Below, piece by piece: positions 12,201-24,403 of a stretch of DNA of 64,000 nucleotides. The notes beneath the pieces were generated by a model. It was not told where the DNA came from and made no database searches. It worked only from the letters and a program-made list of their open reading frames with translations. Position numbers and translations under genes: made by a program. Origin of the DNA: Klebsormidium nitens (taxonomy: Eukaryota > Streptophyta > Klebsormidiophyceae > Klebsormidiales > Klebsormidiaceae); NCBI GenBank assembly GCA_000708835.1, contig DF237227.1, positions 1 through 64,000 on the forward strand, given 5' to 3'. Every line of letters begins with the position of its first letter. Positions within the stretch are counted from its first letter, which is position 1.

Positions 12201-15200
12201 GAGAAGCTTGGTCGCGTGAGAATGCGAGCCAGCCATCAGGTTGCGAATAAGGACTGTCTCAGCGGGTAACGGGGCGTCAGTGTGTCATCAGGGAAAGATA
12301 ATTGGAAACAGGCGGTGGTTTTCAACACTGCAAGCGTGCCTCTGATTCTGAATATGGTGAAAGCTCACCGTGCTTTGGCAACAGGACGTTCCGAAAGCCC
12401 TCATGACACTCAAAACCACTGTACTAAAAAAAGTGTAGCCCAGCAAAAATCGATAACTCACCAAAGCAAATGGGCAAGCCCTTCTTTTATTGTTTTTTGC
12501 CCTGTTGAATACTTACTTGAAATCTCTAAGGGTCCGGTTCCAGCCTATGTCACAATTTGTAAACCGCTGGCTTTTTTCTACCAACCATTAAGACATTGGC
12601 ACTAAGTCCTCTTAAAACCATATGCGTCAACCGGCGCCTTACTTGCATTTCGGCAGCGCGGGAATGCGAAGGATAGTGCCCGGGATGATCCCCTCGGGGG
12701 CCTGAATGTAGGTGATCACGGTCGCGATGTCGATGGTCCTGTGGGTAGAAATATGAATTGCTTAGCTTCGTACGATCTGTATCTGTCGGCGGGTCTGGGG
12801 TGCCCGGAAAGATTCCGGAGGCGCTTCTTGAGACTGTGCGCCTCTTTACGTACTTGATACAACGTCGGTGGGTTGGTAGTCTGTACGTCGATACATTGCT
12901 CAAACCAACGCTTGCCTCCACTCTGCCGTCCTCACAAGTAAACGAATTCAATCAGCCATGATACAACGGTGCAAATTGTCCGGATTTAAAATTCGGCGGA
13001 ATTTCTTCTGAGCTCATCCGCCAAAGCCGTTGTATCGTTCCTGCGAGTGCATTTTGTGTCGTTCGTGAGATTTATGATTGAAGGCCTCTTCTCTTGAAAG
13101 CTCGTTACGTTTGAACAAAGAAATCGCACCATCCAACAAAGAAGAAAGCTCGAACGAAAGAAGACTCGCACGACCTCAATATGCTGTGAGACGCCGTCTT
13201 GCCTGACTTTCCGCAATCGCGTGTTAAAACCCCTTTCTTAATACGTCCCTGTTACAAAGCACCCCGACCGACGCGAAAGTGCCCAACTTCGACATCGAAG
13301 CCCCACTGGCCTGATCCATCCTCGCCCGCCGCACGCTGTTGCAAAGGAGCCCGTTCGACACGAAACTCTTCAGACTTCTCCCCTCTAGTCTCACCTCTGC
13401 TCGACGTCGAAGCCCCAGGTCTGCTCCATCATCGCGAGGCGCACGCGCGAGCGCACGCCGTCCGCGCCCACGAGCAGGTCGTACGGCACCTGCCGCGTCT
13501 CGCTCTTGGCGCCTGAGGCGTCCTCAAACGTTGCCACGTGGCCGCGCAGATCGGCGCCGGTGCAGCGCGCGTCGAAAGTGACCTGCGGAGCGAGGCCGCG
13601 TGTTTCGGAGCGACGTAATGAATCGATCTCATAAGATCTAGAATCGACCCCCTTCCCTCATAATCACTAGGGTCAGATTCTGATTACGAAATACAAGTGA
13701 GTCCGAGAGTTATCTACAGACCTCGGGATACCATCAACGGCGGTGCGATGTGAAGAAAGTGAACGGTGATGATTGACTTTTGGAATCGGACGAAGAAGGA
13801 TGGTGGAAGGTCTACCGCTGCGAAACGCGTCGGCCGCTTTAAAGCGTTTCGGTGCAGTTCTTCTCAAAGGATTCGCTGACCAACACAATCTGTCGCATAT
13901 GAACCGCTTCCAAGAAAACACTATCGGTAGACAGGGCGATCCACAAGTTCAGCTGCGAAAATTCCCAAACCCACGCTCAACTTTGAGTTCACACTTGGCA
14001 GATTGAACCACATTCAGCAGGAATAAACCAACACTTAGCAGTCTAAACCCACACTCAGAACTCGAAACGCAGACTCAGCATTAAGCTTCAAACCCAGGAA
14101 TATATATTGTACCCACACTGAGCAGGTCGCTGACCCGCTCGGGGCCTACAATAGTTGCCAAGCCGACCCTCAGCGTTCTGAAGCGCAGACAGCAGTCTAG
14201 ACCCATCAGAACTTTTATTTTTGCACTCGACTCTTTTCTCACACTCAGCAGGTCGCTCGACCCGCCCGGGGCGTGCCTCTCGAGCTGCGAAAGGTGCAAA
14301 CCCACTGCCAAACCCTCTGCCAAACCTACTTCCAAACTTGCGCTCAGCAAGCCGCTCGACCCGCCCGGGGCGAGCCTCCTAAGTCGGAATGTTGCCAAAC
14401 CCACTCTGAAAACCACTGCCAAACCCACTATAAAACCCACTGCCAAACCCACTGTCAAACCCACGGCCAAACCGACTGCAAACCCACTGCCGAACTCACG
14501 CTCAGCAGGTCGCTGGACCCGCCCGGCGCGTGCCTTTTCAGCTGCAGATTTTGGAAAACGCACACCCAGCAGTTTATGCTAACTGGATTCCTGAACCGCA
14601 CTCGTAACTCCAAACCCGCACTTTATCTCCCTCAACCCAAAAATTGATTTCTTAACCCACACTCAGCAGGTCGCTCGATCCGCCCGGGGCGTGTCTCCCG
14701 AGCAGTTCCTCCAGCAGCCCCGCGCACAGCTCCATGCGGTCGATCGCCAGGGGCGGGTTCCACTCTGGGGGCATTCTCAGTGTGAACGAGCGCCCGAACA
14801 TGGTGAATGTGAATGCGGTCACCGGGGTGCCCGCGGCCTGGAGCGCGCCCCACAGCCCGGGGATTGGCGCGATCGCGGCTGCGCCGCGCATGCCAAGGCC
14901 GATGGAGTACCTGGGGAAAAGGGATTGGGGCGTCATTTTTGGGTCAGTAAGAAATTACGAAGTTTTGAGGGACGGTTCCGATCTGGTGCGAGCGGCGTGA
15001 AGGTGAATGAGGAGGTGACCTAATTCGTCAAGGAGGTAAACGGTGTTGTCGGCGTATCAATGCGTTCGTCAGGAATCGGTGTCGAGCTATTTTTTATAAG
15101 TTTGGAGATGAATCTAGATGATTTTCTCCACGCCGCTTCGCCGTTTCGTGCTCGACCTTGCTCATCGAATGAATAGGTGCTAATCAAAGGACTGCTCAGG

Positions 15201-16187
15201 CGAGCAAGATTTAAGCTGATTGTTAAAGCTTCGAACGAGAGACCTTCATTGGAGAAACTATAGTTGAGCTCAAACGAAGTTCTGTTTTGGTCATTTACAA
15301 ACACTCTCACGAGATTTAAACCTGACGGAGATAAGCCTGCACTTGTCACGCACAAAAACGTGTTGGGTAAGCAAAGACGTCCGAGGTCGTTACGTCTGAC
15401 GTCTGACGTCTGACCTTTCAAGTTGACGTCAGAATAAGAGGCACCCTTTGTAAAGGGGACTTTTGCCCTTCGCTCTAGAGGTTCCCTTCAGCAAAACGGA
15501 CCTTGCCTTGCAGAATTTTCTGTTTCCAATTCTTGAAACCGACATATTTGCAAGGAATGTTCAAGGCTTATGTCTCACGGAGCTCCTACGAAAGACGGTA
15601 TCTAGTATTTAACAAAAGCGACTCTAAAGTTTGCATTTTTTCAAAGGTTGGCCGTTAACGTAACATTTAACTTAGCAGTAACAAGCTCCAGCAACAATAA
15701 GCCAAGCAGCCCGGGACGGGTTTGGTTCCTTTGGGGAGTCAGGGTGGCTACGCGTGCGAGCACGTGATTTTGCGGGTTATGATTTCAACGTCGAAGTAGA
15801 AGCTTACAATTGCTAGAGTTTACGGTCCAAATTGAAGAGACATGCCACCATCTGAGCCCACCTGCGAATGCCGGGGTCGGTGCTGTCCCGGGCCCTCCTC
15901 GGGTCGTCCCTCCAGTCAAAAAGCGACACCCGAAAGCGGCCCCCGCCCTTCTCCAGCAGATAGTGCGCGAGCAGCAGCCCCGCCGGGCCGGCCCCCGAGA
16001 TAACCACCTCCAGAGGTTTGAACTGACCGCCGGTTAGCGGCTTAACCCCGACCGTTGGTTTGGCTTCTGTTGGGGCCCGGGTTTGTCGCTTGACCTCGGC
16101 GGGCGGGTTGAAATCCTGACCCGCATCCATGAGTGTTGGTTGGTCGTCCGGTTGCGGGTTATCCTGCGCAGGCGGAGATAGGTTCAA
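9271..16187 (-). CDS. FAD-dependent class A monooxygenase, KMO/salicylate hydroxylase-like, 556 aa
   Basis: Eight exons on the minus strand: 16187-15862, 14910-14661, 13582-13395, 12738-12643, 12015-11805, 11326-11144, 10679-10482 and 9489-9271, all GT-AG and phase-consistent. The three flavin motifs of class A monooxygenases are present. GAGPAG at 65-70 binds the ADP part of FAD, LVGADGVRSRVR around 229-240 is the DG motif, and LLGDAAHATPPFIGQG from residue 372 is the GD motif. The order and the segment YSIGLGMRG after the Rossmann start most resemble kynurenine 3-monooxygenase relatives; salicylate hydroxylases share this fold. The product should use FAD and NAD(P)H to hydroxylate an aromatic or related substrate. 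The roughly 55 Pro-rich residues before the FAD motif are atypical, and the true start could lie in an unseen upstream exon. The Lys-rich C terminus shows no membrane anchor. Confidence 0.85.
14104..14560 (-). repeat. Tandem copies of the exon 2 donor junction in the monooxygenase gene
   Basis: On the plus strand the word CTCAGCAGGTCGCTCGACCC, which is the exon 2 end and donor region read backwards, recurs with changes. It starts at 14118, 14244, 14343, 14511 and, in the real exon, 14662. Spacings are 126, 99, 168 and 151 bp. All copies lie downstream of the real donor in the direction of transcription. Weaker remnants continue towards 14050. Confidence 0.85.
14292..14495. repeat. 12-bp minisatellite (CCAAACCCACTG-like) inside the junction array
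   Basis: About ten or more imperfect units of roughly 12 bp, such as CCAAACCCACTG and CCAAACCCACGG, run through the intron between junction copies, densest at 14395-14490. On the transcribed strand they give repeated GGCAGTGGGTTT, which creates many GT and AG dinucleotides. The Gly-Val-rich open frame across it is a by-product of the repeat. Confidence 0.75.
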
Positions 16188-19100
16188 AACAGAGATGTGA
16201 GGACTTCGAGTGAATCTTAGTTAGCCGCTAACCCCGGCAGGGCTGAAAGCTTCGAGGTTCCCGTCCGTGATCTTCAATGGATTCTGAGTCAGTGGCTGAA
16301 CCCGTGCAGACGGGTCAGCTTGTCGACCAATGGCCGGGGCAAGGGTTGCTTCTGCTGGTTTGTGGCAGAACGAACTTCGAAGTTGTTGTAGATAAATGAG
16401 CGGTCTCAATCAAAGCTGCAGAAGCAATCATACAAAAGTGGCGTCGCTTGGAGACCCATGTTAGCAGGAACAGAAAGACGCAAAACTCAAACTGCTGGAG
16501 ATGAGGATTCTTCTTCTTAACATTTGCTACACGGATTACGTGGCCTAGCAAAGAAGAACGTGAGCGCTTCTTTGCCTTGTAATAGGATCCAGATCTCGCC
16601 AATGCCTTGTAGAAGATCAAAACCTCAAAAGGGCTTCTGCGATGTCCCTGATAGTTTCTTGTCGTCAAACGACATGAAAGCCTGAAATAAAAGACCACCA
16701 AACTCAGCTGATTAGTATCTACCTGCAACTCGATTTGCAATCTACTGGATCTCAAGTTTTTAAAACATAAATGTTGCCCTCGAGATGGTTCACTTTACGG
16801 ACATCAGAAAAACGGAAATAAGTCGGAAGGGTCGAATGTGATCCATAAGTCAATGCTCAGGAAATCTGCCAACGGGGGAATAACACGGACGCTCAGCTTT
16901 TCAAAGAGTAAGCAAGATTGGGAAGGAAAGAAAGGAGGAACGATCTTAGTGGCCTGCGTTTCTGAGACTTGAATGTGACGAGCTTCTTGATTTTATTCAC
17001 TTACTTTAGCTCCGTTCCTCAGCTTTCGAATTTCGGGAGCAGGAAAGGAAACAAGCTCAAGGTTCCAGCTGATAGTGAGGGTATATATACGTCAGGTCCC
17101 TGAATCTGACAATCTCACTTTCTCCCACTTGATTGCAGCTCGTGACAGAACTTATGCAAAGATCTGCTCCTGATTGCGCCTTTGCTCTCATGCAGTGTTG
17201 CAACATCAGAACTTCAATACCGGATACAGACGATGAGACAAAGCTCGAACAGAATTCTCACCTGCAGAACACCGCCAATTGAAGTTCAAATATGGCGCTG
17301 CCCGCTTACTGGGGAACGTCGAGCTGGATTAGGGAGACGTCTCAGAGACGACTGAGAGCTAAGAAGATTGCCAGTACCTGATCCTTAAAGCAGCGCCTGC
17401 TGATGATGCTGACGGAAGCAGGTCCAAGTAGTTGTCGCCACTGGCCGGCTTCAGGGAGGCGCTTAGAGGAAGTCAGCTGGAGCTCAAGTGCGCCGATTAA
17501 CCTTGATCACTGCAATATGAAGTGCAACCAGCTCTCTGCCTGGAGTTTTGTAGGGGCTGCATCAGGAATATGAGCATCACATTTGAATGGCGCAATAAGA
17601 CGCATTGGGCAATTACATTGAACGTCTCAAACGACTCTGGAAGAACATTGTACTGGTACGGCGGATGAATGAGGCCGTAAATCACGACAGCGTGAGGTCT
17701 TCAGTTCTACATTTTGATGCGCCGTGTCAAGGGTGGATCCGTTTGGGTACGCAAAATCATGCATGCAGGAGGAGCCTAGAGTCGTGCAGGTAACGCTACC
17801 CTGTGCTAGCCAGAGACTGTAGTAGGTAGCGCGCCGGAAGGGTACGCTACCCAGGTCACCTGGGCCAGGTTGCCGGCTGTGCCGTACAGTCCGTACGGCG
17901 TATCATTACTACACGACGCGACTTTCCGTAAAGTCGGCGTGAACCCAGCGCGAGCGCTGCACGATTTTCTCGGCCCAGATCACTCGAGTGACGACGGCGA
18001 GTGACGACGGCGAGTCCCTTTAATTCTCTTCTCTTTTTGGATGCCCGCGCACAGGACAGAAGCTCTCAATCTGCCACTGCGCGGCCTTCGTACAACGATG
18101 GGATGACCAGTTCAATAACCGATTAACTTGCTAACCTGCCGTGGTATTTCGAGTTAGAGACATAAGACTCACTCGCATACCAATGGAGTTGCTTATTGCT
18201 GATTGTCGAATCGATGGAATCTAGATTTGTTAGTCTCGTATAGGGTCACACGATCGTCCGGACATGACTTATACAGCCGTAGCAAGCTGTAGAGCCAACA
18301 AACTACCCCGGGTCTGCCAAAGACCGTGCTCCATGGCTCCATAATGTGGCTATATAAGGGCGTTGATATTAATGAGAACTCATCATCGGCCCGCAGTACT
18401 AAACTTGCAGACTCGGAGCTTTCTAGTTTGTGTCCACACTTGCTAAAAAGCTGGCATGCAGTATCAAAGCAATAAGAATTGCATTGCATGGACTTGCGTC
18501 GGACAACGTGTTTTGAGTTGCGTGCACAAAAAGCTTTGCATGTGCGTGAGCTTGGCACAGATCTTGCAGCCTGCTCATTAGCAGACCCGAGACATCGTTT
18601 CGATGAAAAGCAAATCGTGGAGGAATGGCACGATAACGACTGCAATCGCTCTGAACCTTTACATATGTCAACTTCGTTGAACGTTTTCCAACAACCCAGA
18701 CTGTTGGATACTGAAAGGATAGGAACCTGACTGACTTTCAGACGTACTAGTGAACTGCTCAAAACGTGGGCGGATCTGACCGACCTTCAGAACAACGTAC
18801 CTTATTAAGACCAATATTCGGAATGCCGCAATGCGCGATCCTACGAAGATCCATGAAGCTCTTTCGAGCCCAGCCACCTATAGTATCTGACCCGACCAGA
18901 TTAACCAGCGCTTTCCCGACTAGGTTCCCCTCTCAAGCTCTTCAGGCCCTTGCTTCTCCAAGACTCTAGCTGACCCCTCGACTTGCCACGTCCCCCCAAC
19001 GCATGTTACTCACTGTTGTCCTCTTTTGACTTTTTCTCCCTTTCCACGATGTCAAAACCCGTCCAAGGAATACCGTCAATAACCAACGCCTCTGCTTCCA

Positions 19101-19276
19101 AAACCACAGCTTCAACAACAACGGAGATCACACCACCAACTGAAACTTGCGCCACGCCCGCCGTTCCATCCCGCCAATTCCGAATCAGGACTCTCCACTC
19201 CCAAGAACCTCTCCCAAACCCAACTAAAGCCGCACTGCAACCTCCCCTAACCCGCAAACTAACCATTCCCTCAGGA
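16188..19276. other. Intergenic region between monooxygenase start and GT8 stop
   Basis: This 3 kb holds the promoter side of the monooxygenase and the 3' side of the glycosyltransferase. TATA-like words occur (GTATATATAC at about 17080, CTATATAAGG at about 18350), but no gene could be attached to them. A short direct repeat of GAGTGACGACGGC lies at about 17985-18013. A minus-strand frame at 18762-18193 lacks an ATG start and known features. Confidence 0.5.
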
Positions 19277-22200
19277 TCAGCACAGCTTGGCCATGCTGAT
19301 GCACGCCTCCGGCTCCGACTTGGTCCGGTTGATGATCCCCCCCATCAGCGGTTCCCGCTCGCCGATCCTCTCAAACACGCCGTCCGCCCACTTGCTCAGC
19401 CTCAGCGCCGCCCACAGCAAAAAGGGACTCAGGATCGCCGCAACGAGCACGCACCCCAGGAATATCTTCTGGAAGATGTTCGGCCAGTACGGGTTCGCCA
19501 TGTCGGACCAGATCAGGAAAACGATCAGCCACGGCGTGAGCGCCGGCAGCACCGGGAGCGTCGGGAACGCCGCGAGGACCGCTGACGTCAGCGCGAGCGC
19601 GCCGAGGAAATATATCGGCCACGCCATGAACGGGTGCACGGTGGTCGGGATCCAGTACGCCGGGACCGCGAGCGCGAGCAGCAGCGCGCCCGCGACCGCC
19701 ACTTTGAGCGTCCACGGGGTGATGATCGCGCCGACGAGGACCCTCACCGGGTTCAGCCAATCGCTTTCCGAGCCGCAGCGGTTCCCAAGGCACGGCTTGA
19801 CGCCGTCCTTCTGCCAGTCGGCGAAGCACTTGCGGCGCAGGCAGAGCGAGAAGATGAGGGCAACTAGGTAGAGCGTGCCCTGGAGCACGAGCGCGGGAAC
19901 CTCGTGGCCATAGCCGACGTAGTCCCAGCGGTGCTGGTGCCACCAGGTGCCAAGTGGCAGCACGGGATAGGACCACCAGTACCAGGGCTTGAGCAGGGGG
20001 ACGGACGGGAAAGTAACCACCTTGTTGGGGCACGGGATGTGCCACGCGTGGCTCAGGTCTGCAAAGAAAAAAGGGGAGTGGGTGTCAAGACAAGCAGTGG
20101 ATTAAAACGTCTCTACCTAAATTCCCCGTCTTTGCAGAGATTTTGATCTTGTGGGACAGGAGATGTACATCTTTCTGCAAGAACATTGCTTCTGGGTAAT
20201 GGTTTTATGCTGCAAGGTTGCCGAAGCACGATAGTCAATAAGCAAAGGCTGTCGAGTTGTGGAACTTCTCAATCGGAAGTCGGAGAATGCAGACAATCGC
20301 ACCCAAGTGCACCAGAAAAGAAGGGTAGAAACCTCCTGATCAACAACAGCTGAAACCAACAACAGCCTTTGTGCGCCAAAGCGGAACTAGCTGGCAATAC
20401 TTGAGCACGTCACTCCAGCAACAAGACAAACCGCAAGTCCCCAACAAAGCCGCTCTCGAAACGACTGAAGTAGCGTGAGAAGCTGTTCACTTACAGTAGT
20501 ACCCAGCGTCCATCTGGTAACCAAAGTGCAACCGGTACATCTCTCCGTCGAGCACCGAGCCGTCCACGGGGGCATCGAACATGGGTGACATCAGCATCTT
20601 GGTGTTGGGGTAGTACTCCGTGAGGAAGCCCTGGTCGGCGCCGTCGCGGTTGGGAGTGGAGGCGATGCGGCTGAGCATGTTGGACAGAGTGGCGTTGGAT
20701 GGCTGGAAAGCAAGGGAAAATTGGGGTTTAGAGAATTGGGGTTAAGGAAGCGGGTTACTGGAGGGGAGCCGTTTTCAGTCCAATCTGAGCATTGCTCAAA
20801 ATTGGATCGGAGGGTCAGGATGGGAGGGAGGTAAGCGGAGAGTCCGCACGCATACGTCAGAGAAAATGACGTTGAATGGCTAGTGGGAAAACCTGGCAAA
20901 GAGAGGCCAGATGCAGACTAGGCCCCAAGAAGGGTTCGGATGCTTCTTGGATTGGATAAGTCTTACCACTGAAATCCCCAAAACAGGATCCATTCGCTCA
21001 GAACAACATACTCTTCATCAGATTCGAACAGGTTGCCCGGCCATACTTGACTGAGTATGCAGAGAAGTCCTTCTTCCAAAGTGAGTCTCACTTGCGCCAT
21101 CAGTGTGCACACTTGAACAATGTGGGGCCAAACTTGCGAGCCCCTTGGACCCGACATTCAAGCGAAGCGCCTCTTACCTCTGGCCGAGTGGACGGAGTCT
21201 GATGGATGCAGTAGTTACCGTGAAAGGACTTTCCAGATAACGAACAGAGCAAACAAAACGAGACCTCTTAAGACCTATCCGAACATCCTCAAACCAACAC
21301 AGTTGCATTTGTGAACTTTGCAAATGTAACCTCACCTCCAGCACAAAGAGCCCCGTGTGGTACGTGCACGGGTTGATGAACGCCGCGCAGAACTTGCCGC
21401 ACTGGAACAACTCATCAATGTTCTGCAGAAACAGGTTGTCGGCGTCTAGCATGACAACGCGCTTGTACTCGGTGAGGCTCCAGCCGAGCAGCTTGTTGAA
21501 CGTGTGCAGGAAGCGGTGCTGGAAATGCGATTCGGGACTTGCAAAGGGGTTCGGGACGTCGGACACGACCACAATGCGATGGCCCTCTTCAGCCCTGCAG
21601 GGTTAGAAACTCAGGGTTAGGCAGGGGTTTAAGCTTGAAAGGGGTTAGGTTCTGGTGGTCACTTGAAACTGCCAAAATCTGGGTTTGAGAACACGTGGGA
21701 AGATGAGAAAGCCACGGCCACGGCCAGGTTTATAAGGCCCTCGTAAGCCCTGCAGAGCTGAAAGGTTTCGGGTCAGGTTTGAACCGGGTCAGGTTTGAAC
21801 CAGGTCAAGGGTTCAAAGCTCCAGACGTCACTTATTAAGAGTCTGAAACCACAAGCACAGGGTGAGGGCAATGCTTTGGGTTTTGGGAGGGGTACGAATC
21901 TAGGACTTTAAAGGTCATGCAGAAACTAGAGGGTTAGTGCTTGTAGGTCACTTGCAGGTCTCTGCTGTGAAGTGTAGGGGGTTTGAGAGATTAACACGCC
22001 ACTTACAGACAGAACTTTTCAGATTTGCATGGCGGAAGGGGAATCAGGTTGAAAAGGGGGAAGGGCTTATGGAAGGCTTCAGTGTGAACCTTTGCAGTTC
22101 CGAGGTTCAGAGTCGACGGTTTAAGGGCGTGAACGGATCTGCATCGAGCCGTATGAAGGAAGGGCTTTGCTGTATTAGCATAGCAGAAGCAATGAAAGGA

Positions 22201-24403
22201 ACATAGCTTAGTCATTTGCAGTTCTGATGGTCGAGTGCCTTGAGGGGCCACTGCAGAAGAGACGGCACAAGGCGCATGTGCTGTAGCCCTGTCCATGGGG
22301 ACCAAAGGGCGGAGGGGTTCCGCATCAAAGCCCTTTTCGAATGTTGCGAAGGGAGACCAGCACTTTGATGGATGTAAAAAGCTCGAACGCAATGCCGGGA
22401 AGTACGAAATTCAGAATCCTGCAAAATCGTCTCATGGAGGTGGACGAAACACTTCTTACCAACAGGTTTGACATGCTAGACTCTGCGATTCGCAGCAAAT
22501 CTAAGATTGATGGACACTCATGGTTTGCATGCGCCGAGCAGCATGTGCGCATAAACGTCCCCCGCCCTCTCCTTCCCAAACCCAGCACCGTTCAGGCACA
22601 CCCTGTTCGATTTCATTTTACCTCCGACCTTACAGATTGCTGAACCCCAAAAATACATTCGCCTGCCTCAGGAGGCTCCTTCCAAGCGCCAGCCACCTGC
22701 GTTGAGCTTTTCAATTGTTTCGTCGATAGAGCACTTGAAAAAATAGCACCTTTCTTTGTTGTGATCGCATCTTCAGCCTTCTTGAGGCTTCATCCCCAGA
22801 ATCACGCTGGAAAACAGCTTTTTAGAAAACTTCCAGGATCACTTTACTTCAAACAAGACGCATGAGTAGAATCATGCTGGAAAACAGCTATTTAGAAAAC
22901 TTTCCAAGTATCACTTTACTACAACCAAAACGCATGAGCAGAGGCAGAAACTCATTCACTTACAGCTTGTTCAACCAGGGAACCGGCACGCCCACCGACG
23001 CCAGGATTACGGTATCTGCTTTTGGGTGGAAACTCTGAAGCGATCTGCAGAAGAAAAGGTGGAGAAATTGACCATGGGTGGCAAAATCAACCTTGAATAT
23101 GTATACTTGTCCTTCGATCTATCATCGCAAAAGTGCTGATAGGGCTCAGAACCTTGTCCTGATAGTGACTTCCGCTTGGAAGCCAGGGTCAAGTCTCAGA
23201 GCAACGAGTAAAACAATCTGATAATCTGCAGATCCGCCACGGCTGCAAAGAGGTAACTGCAGATGCCCAATGTGGCTTGCGAGGAGCGAACAAAAAGGAG
23301 CCCCCGTCTTTTAAACTGCACCTAGACGCATCACAAAGTACAGCCGAGTGAAACCAGGTGCGCAAAGAGCATAACCCAGAAACTAGACTACGACGACAAA
23401 ACTTACTACCACGGATGCCGATGACCACACCTCTTGTCAACCCAAGCTAAACCTAAGCCTGCAAGCGAACCCTTAATTGGTGATCAGGCCAGCCCTGCAT
23501 TATTGTTAGGACCCCACTCAAACAAGATACTGACAATGTGGCCCAATGTCCTGAACGTTGCCTCCATATGCACTATTAATAAGAAAGTTTCATGACAGAT
23601 GACGCCATCAACATGCTGACTGCAAGCAGACGCGACGGGATGATAGCAAAAGGCCATCATTCCTGCTGAGCATGCCGGTCTTCATCACATCACCTCTTCA
23701 GTGGTGCTCCTGGTGTCAATTAGACACCCTGGCCCTTGAGTCCTTCGGCTAGACTTTGATGAAGAACCCAAAACACAGAAAAAAGTGGTGTAGCGAATGA
23801 AAAAAACAGGGCATGCCTGCCTGTACAGCTGCCTTCCCAATTCCTCTAAGTGATTGCACCAAATCCAAGCCTGACTGTTCCACGAGATCACATACTAGTC
23901 ATCTAGCTTGCCTCCAGCCTGCAAAAAATCCTTGGTGGTTTTGCACTCTTCAGGAGCATTTCAAGATTTTGCTGATTGAACCCAAACTGGGCAAGCTGAA
24001 GTTGAACCTTTGCAACATTTTTCCGCACTGAGCAAGCTGACGGGTGGCCTTCACCCAGGATTGAAAGGCCATCGTCAAGGAGACTACGTGAACTGACCAG
24101 AGACAGAAAACTAGGACTGTATAGGATAAGTAGCAGATAGATTGCAGAAGAAACTAGAGTACAAAAAGAGCAGATTGAATTTGACCCTCACTTGAGCATG
24201 ACTCGTGTGGCAATGTAGAACTCATAGTCGCGAACCGTGCCCGTGTACAATATTGTTGCATACGCGTTCTCATGCTTGGGCCCCCCGGACTGGCTGTAGG
24301 TCTGCACAGCCTGCCCATCGGCGACTCCACAGAGCGCACCCAAAAGCACAACCGCCAGCGCCAGCAAGGCCGCCATTTGGGGGGGCTCCTTCTTTGCCTC
24401 CAC
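19277..24403 (-). CDS. GT8 glycosyltransferase, IPUT1/PGSIP6-like, 513 aa, multi-pass C terminus
   Basis: Five exons on the minus strand: 24403-24192, 23044-22964, 21594-21336, 20702-20495 and 20058-19277. The N terminus has a hydrophobic signal (about residues 10-30). The GT8 catalytic part carries the metal and nucleotide-sugar motif DAD at 148-150 within VVMLDADNLFLQN. Further family blocks are INPCTYHTGLFVLE, GADQGF and GYQMDAGYY, then TFPSVPLLKPWYWWSYPVLP. The C-terminal third is strongly hydrophobic, with several predicted membrane spans. This order matches plant IPUT1 (inositol phosphorylceramide glucuronosyltransferase, PGSIP6) in both layout and length. The expected role is adding glucuronic acid to Golgi sphingolipids. 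A second ATG at 24376 could shorten the signal region. PGSIP7/8-type activity cannot be excluded. Confidence 0.88.
20862..20890 (-). repeat. Probable intronic copy of the GT8 exon 4 acceptor
   Basis: On the plus strand GTTGAATGGCTAGTGGGAAA at 20871 resembles GTTGGATGGCTGGAAAGCAA at 20694, which spans the exon 4 acceptor. The spacing is 177 bp and the copy lies upstream of the acceptor on the transcribed strand. The match is short, so this is less certain than the others. Confidence 0.45.
21734..21768 (-). repeat. Intronic copy of the GT8 exon 3 acceptor
   Basis: GGCCCTCGTAAGCCCTGCAG at 21736 repeats GGCCCTCTTCAGCCCTGCAG at 21581, the exon 3 start and its CTGCAG acceptor, with a spacing of 155 bp. 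It lies in intron 2, upstream of the real acceptor in the direction of transcription. Confidence 0.7.
22798..22940. repeat. 70-bp tandem duplication in GT8 intron 2
   Basis: Two copies of a 70-bp unit start at 22801 (ATCACGCTGGAAAACAGCTT) and 22871 (ATCATGCTGGAAAACAGCTA) and stay similar to their ends at GCATGAG(T/C)AGA. They begin just downstream of the exon 2 donor. The unit does not include exon sequence. Confidence 0.85.

Noticed and set aside
14081-14563. 160-codon Gly/Val-rich membrane-like frame
   Set aside because: It is a translation of the 12-bp minisatellite inside an intron of the monooxygenase gene.
18193-18762. 189-codon minus-strand frame
   Set aside because: It starts at TTG rather than ATG, shows no recognisable domain, and one frame this long is expected by chance in 64 kb.
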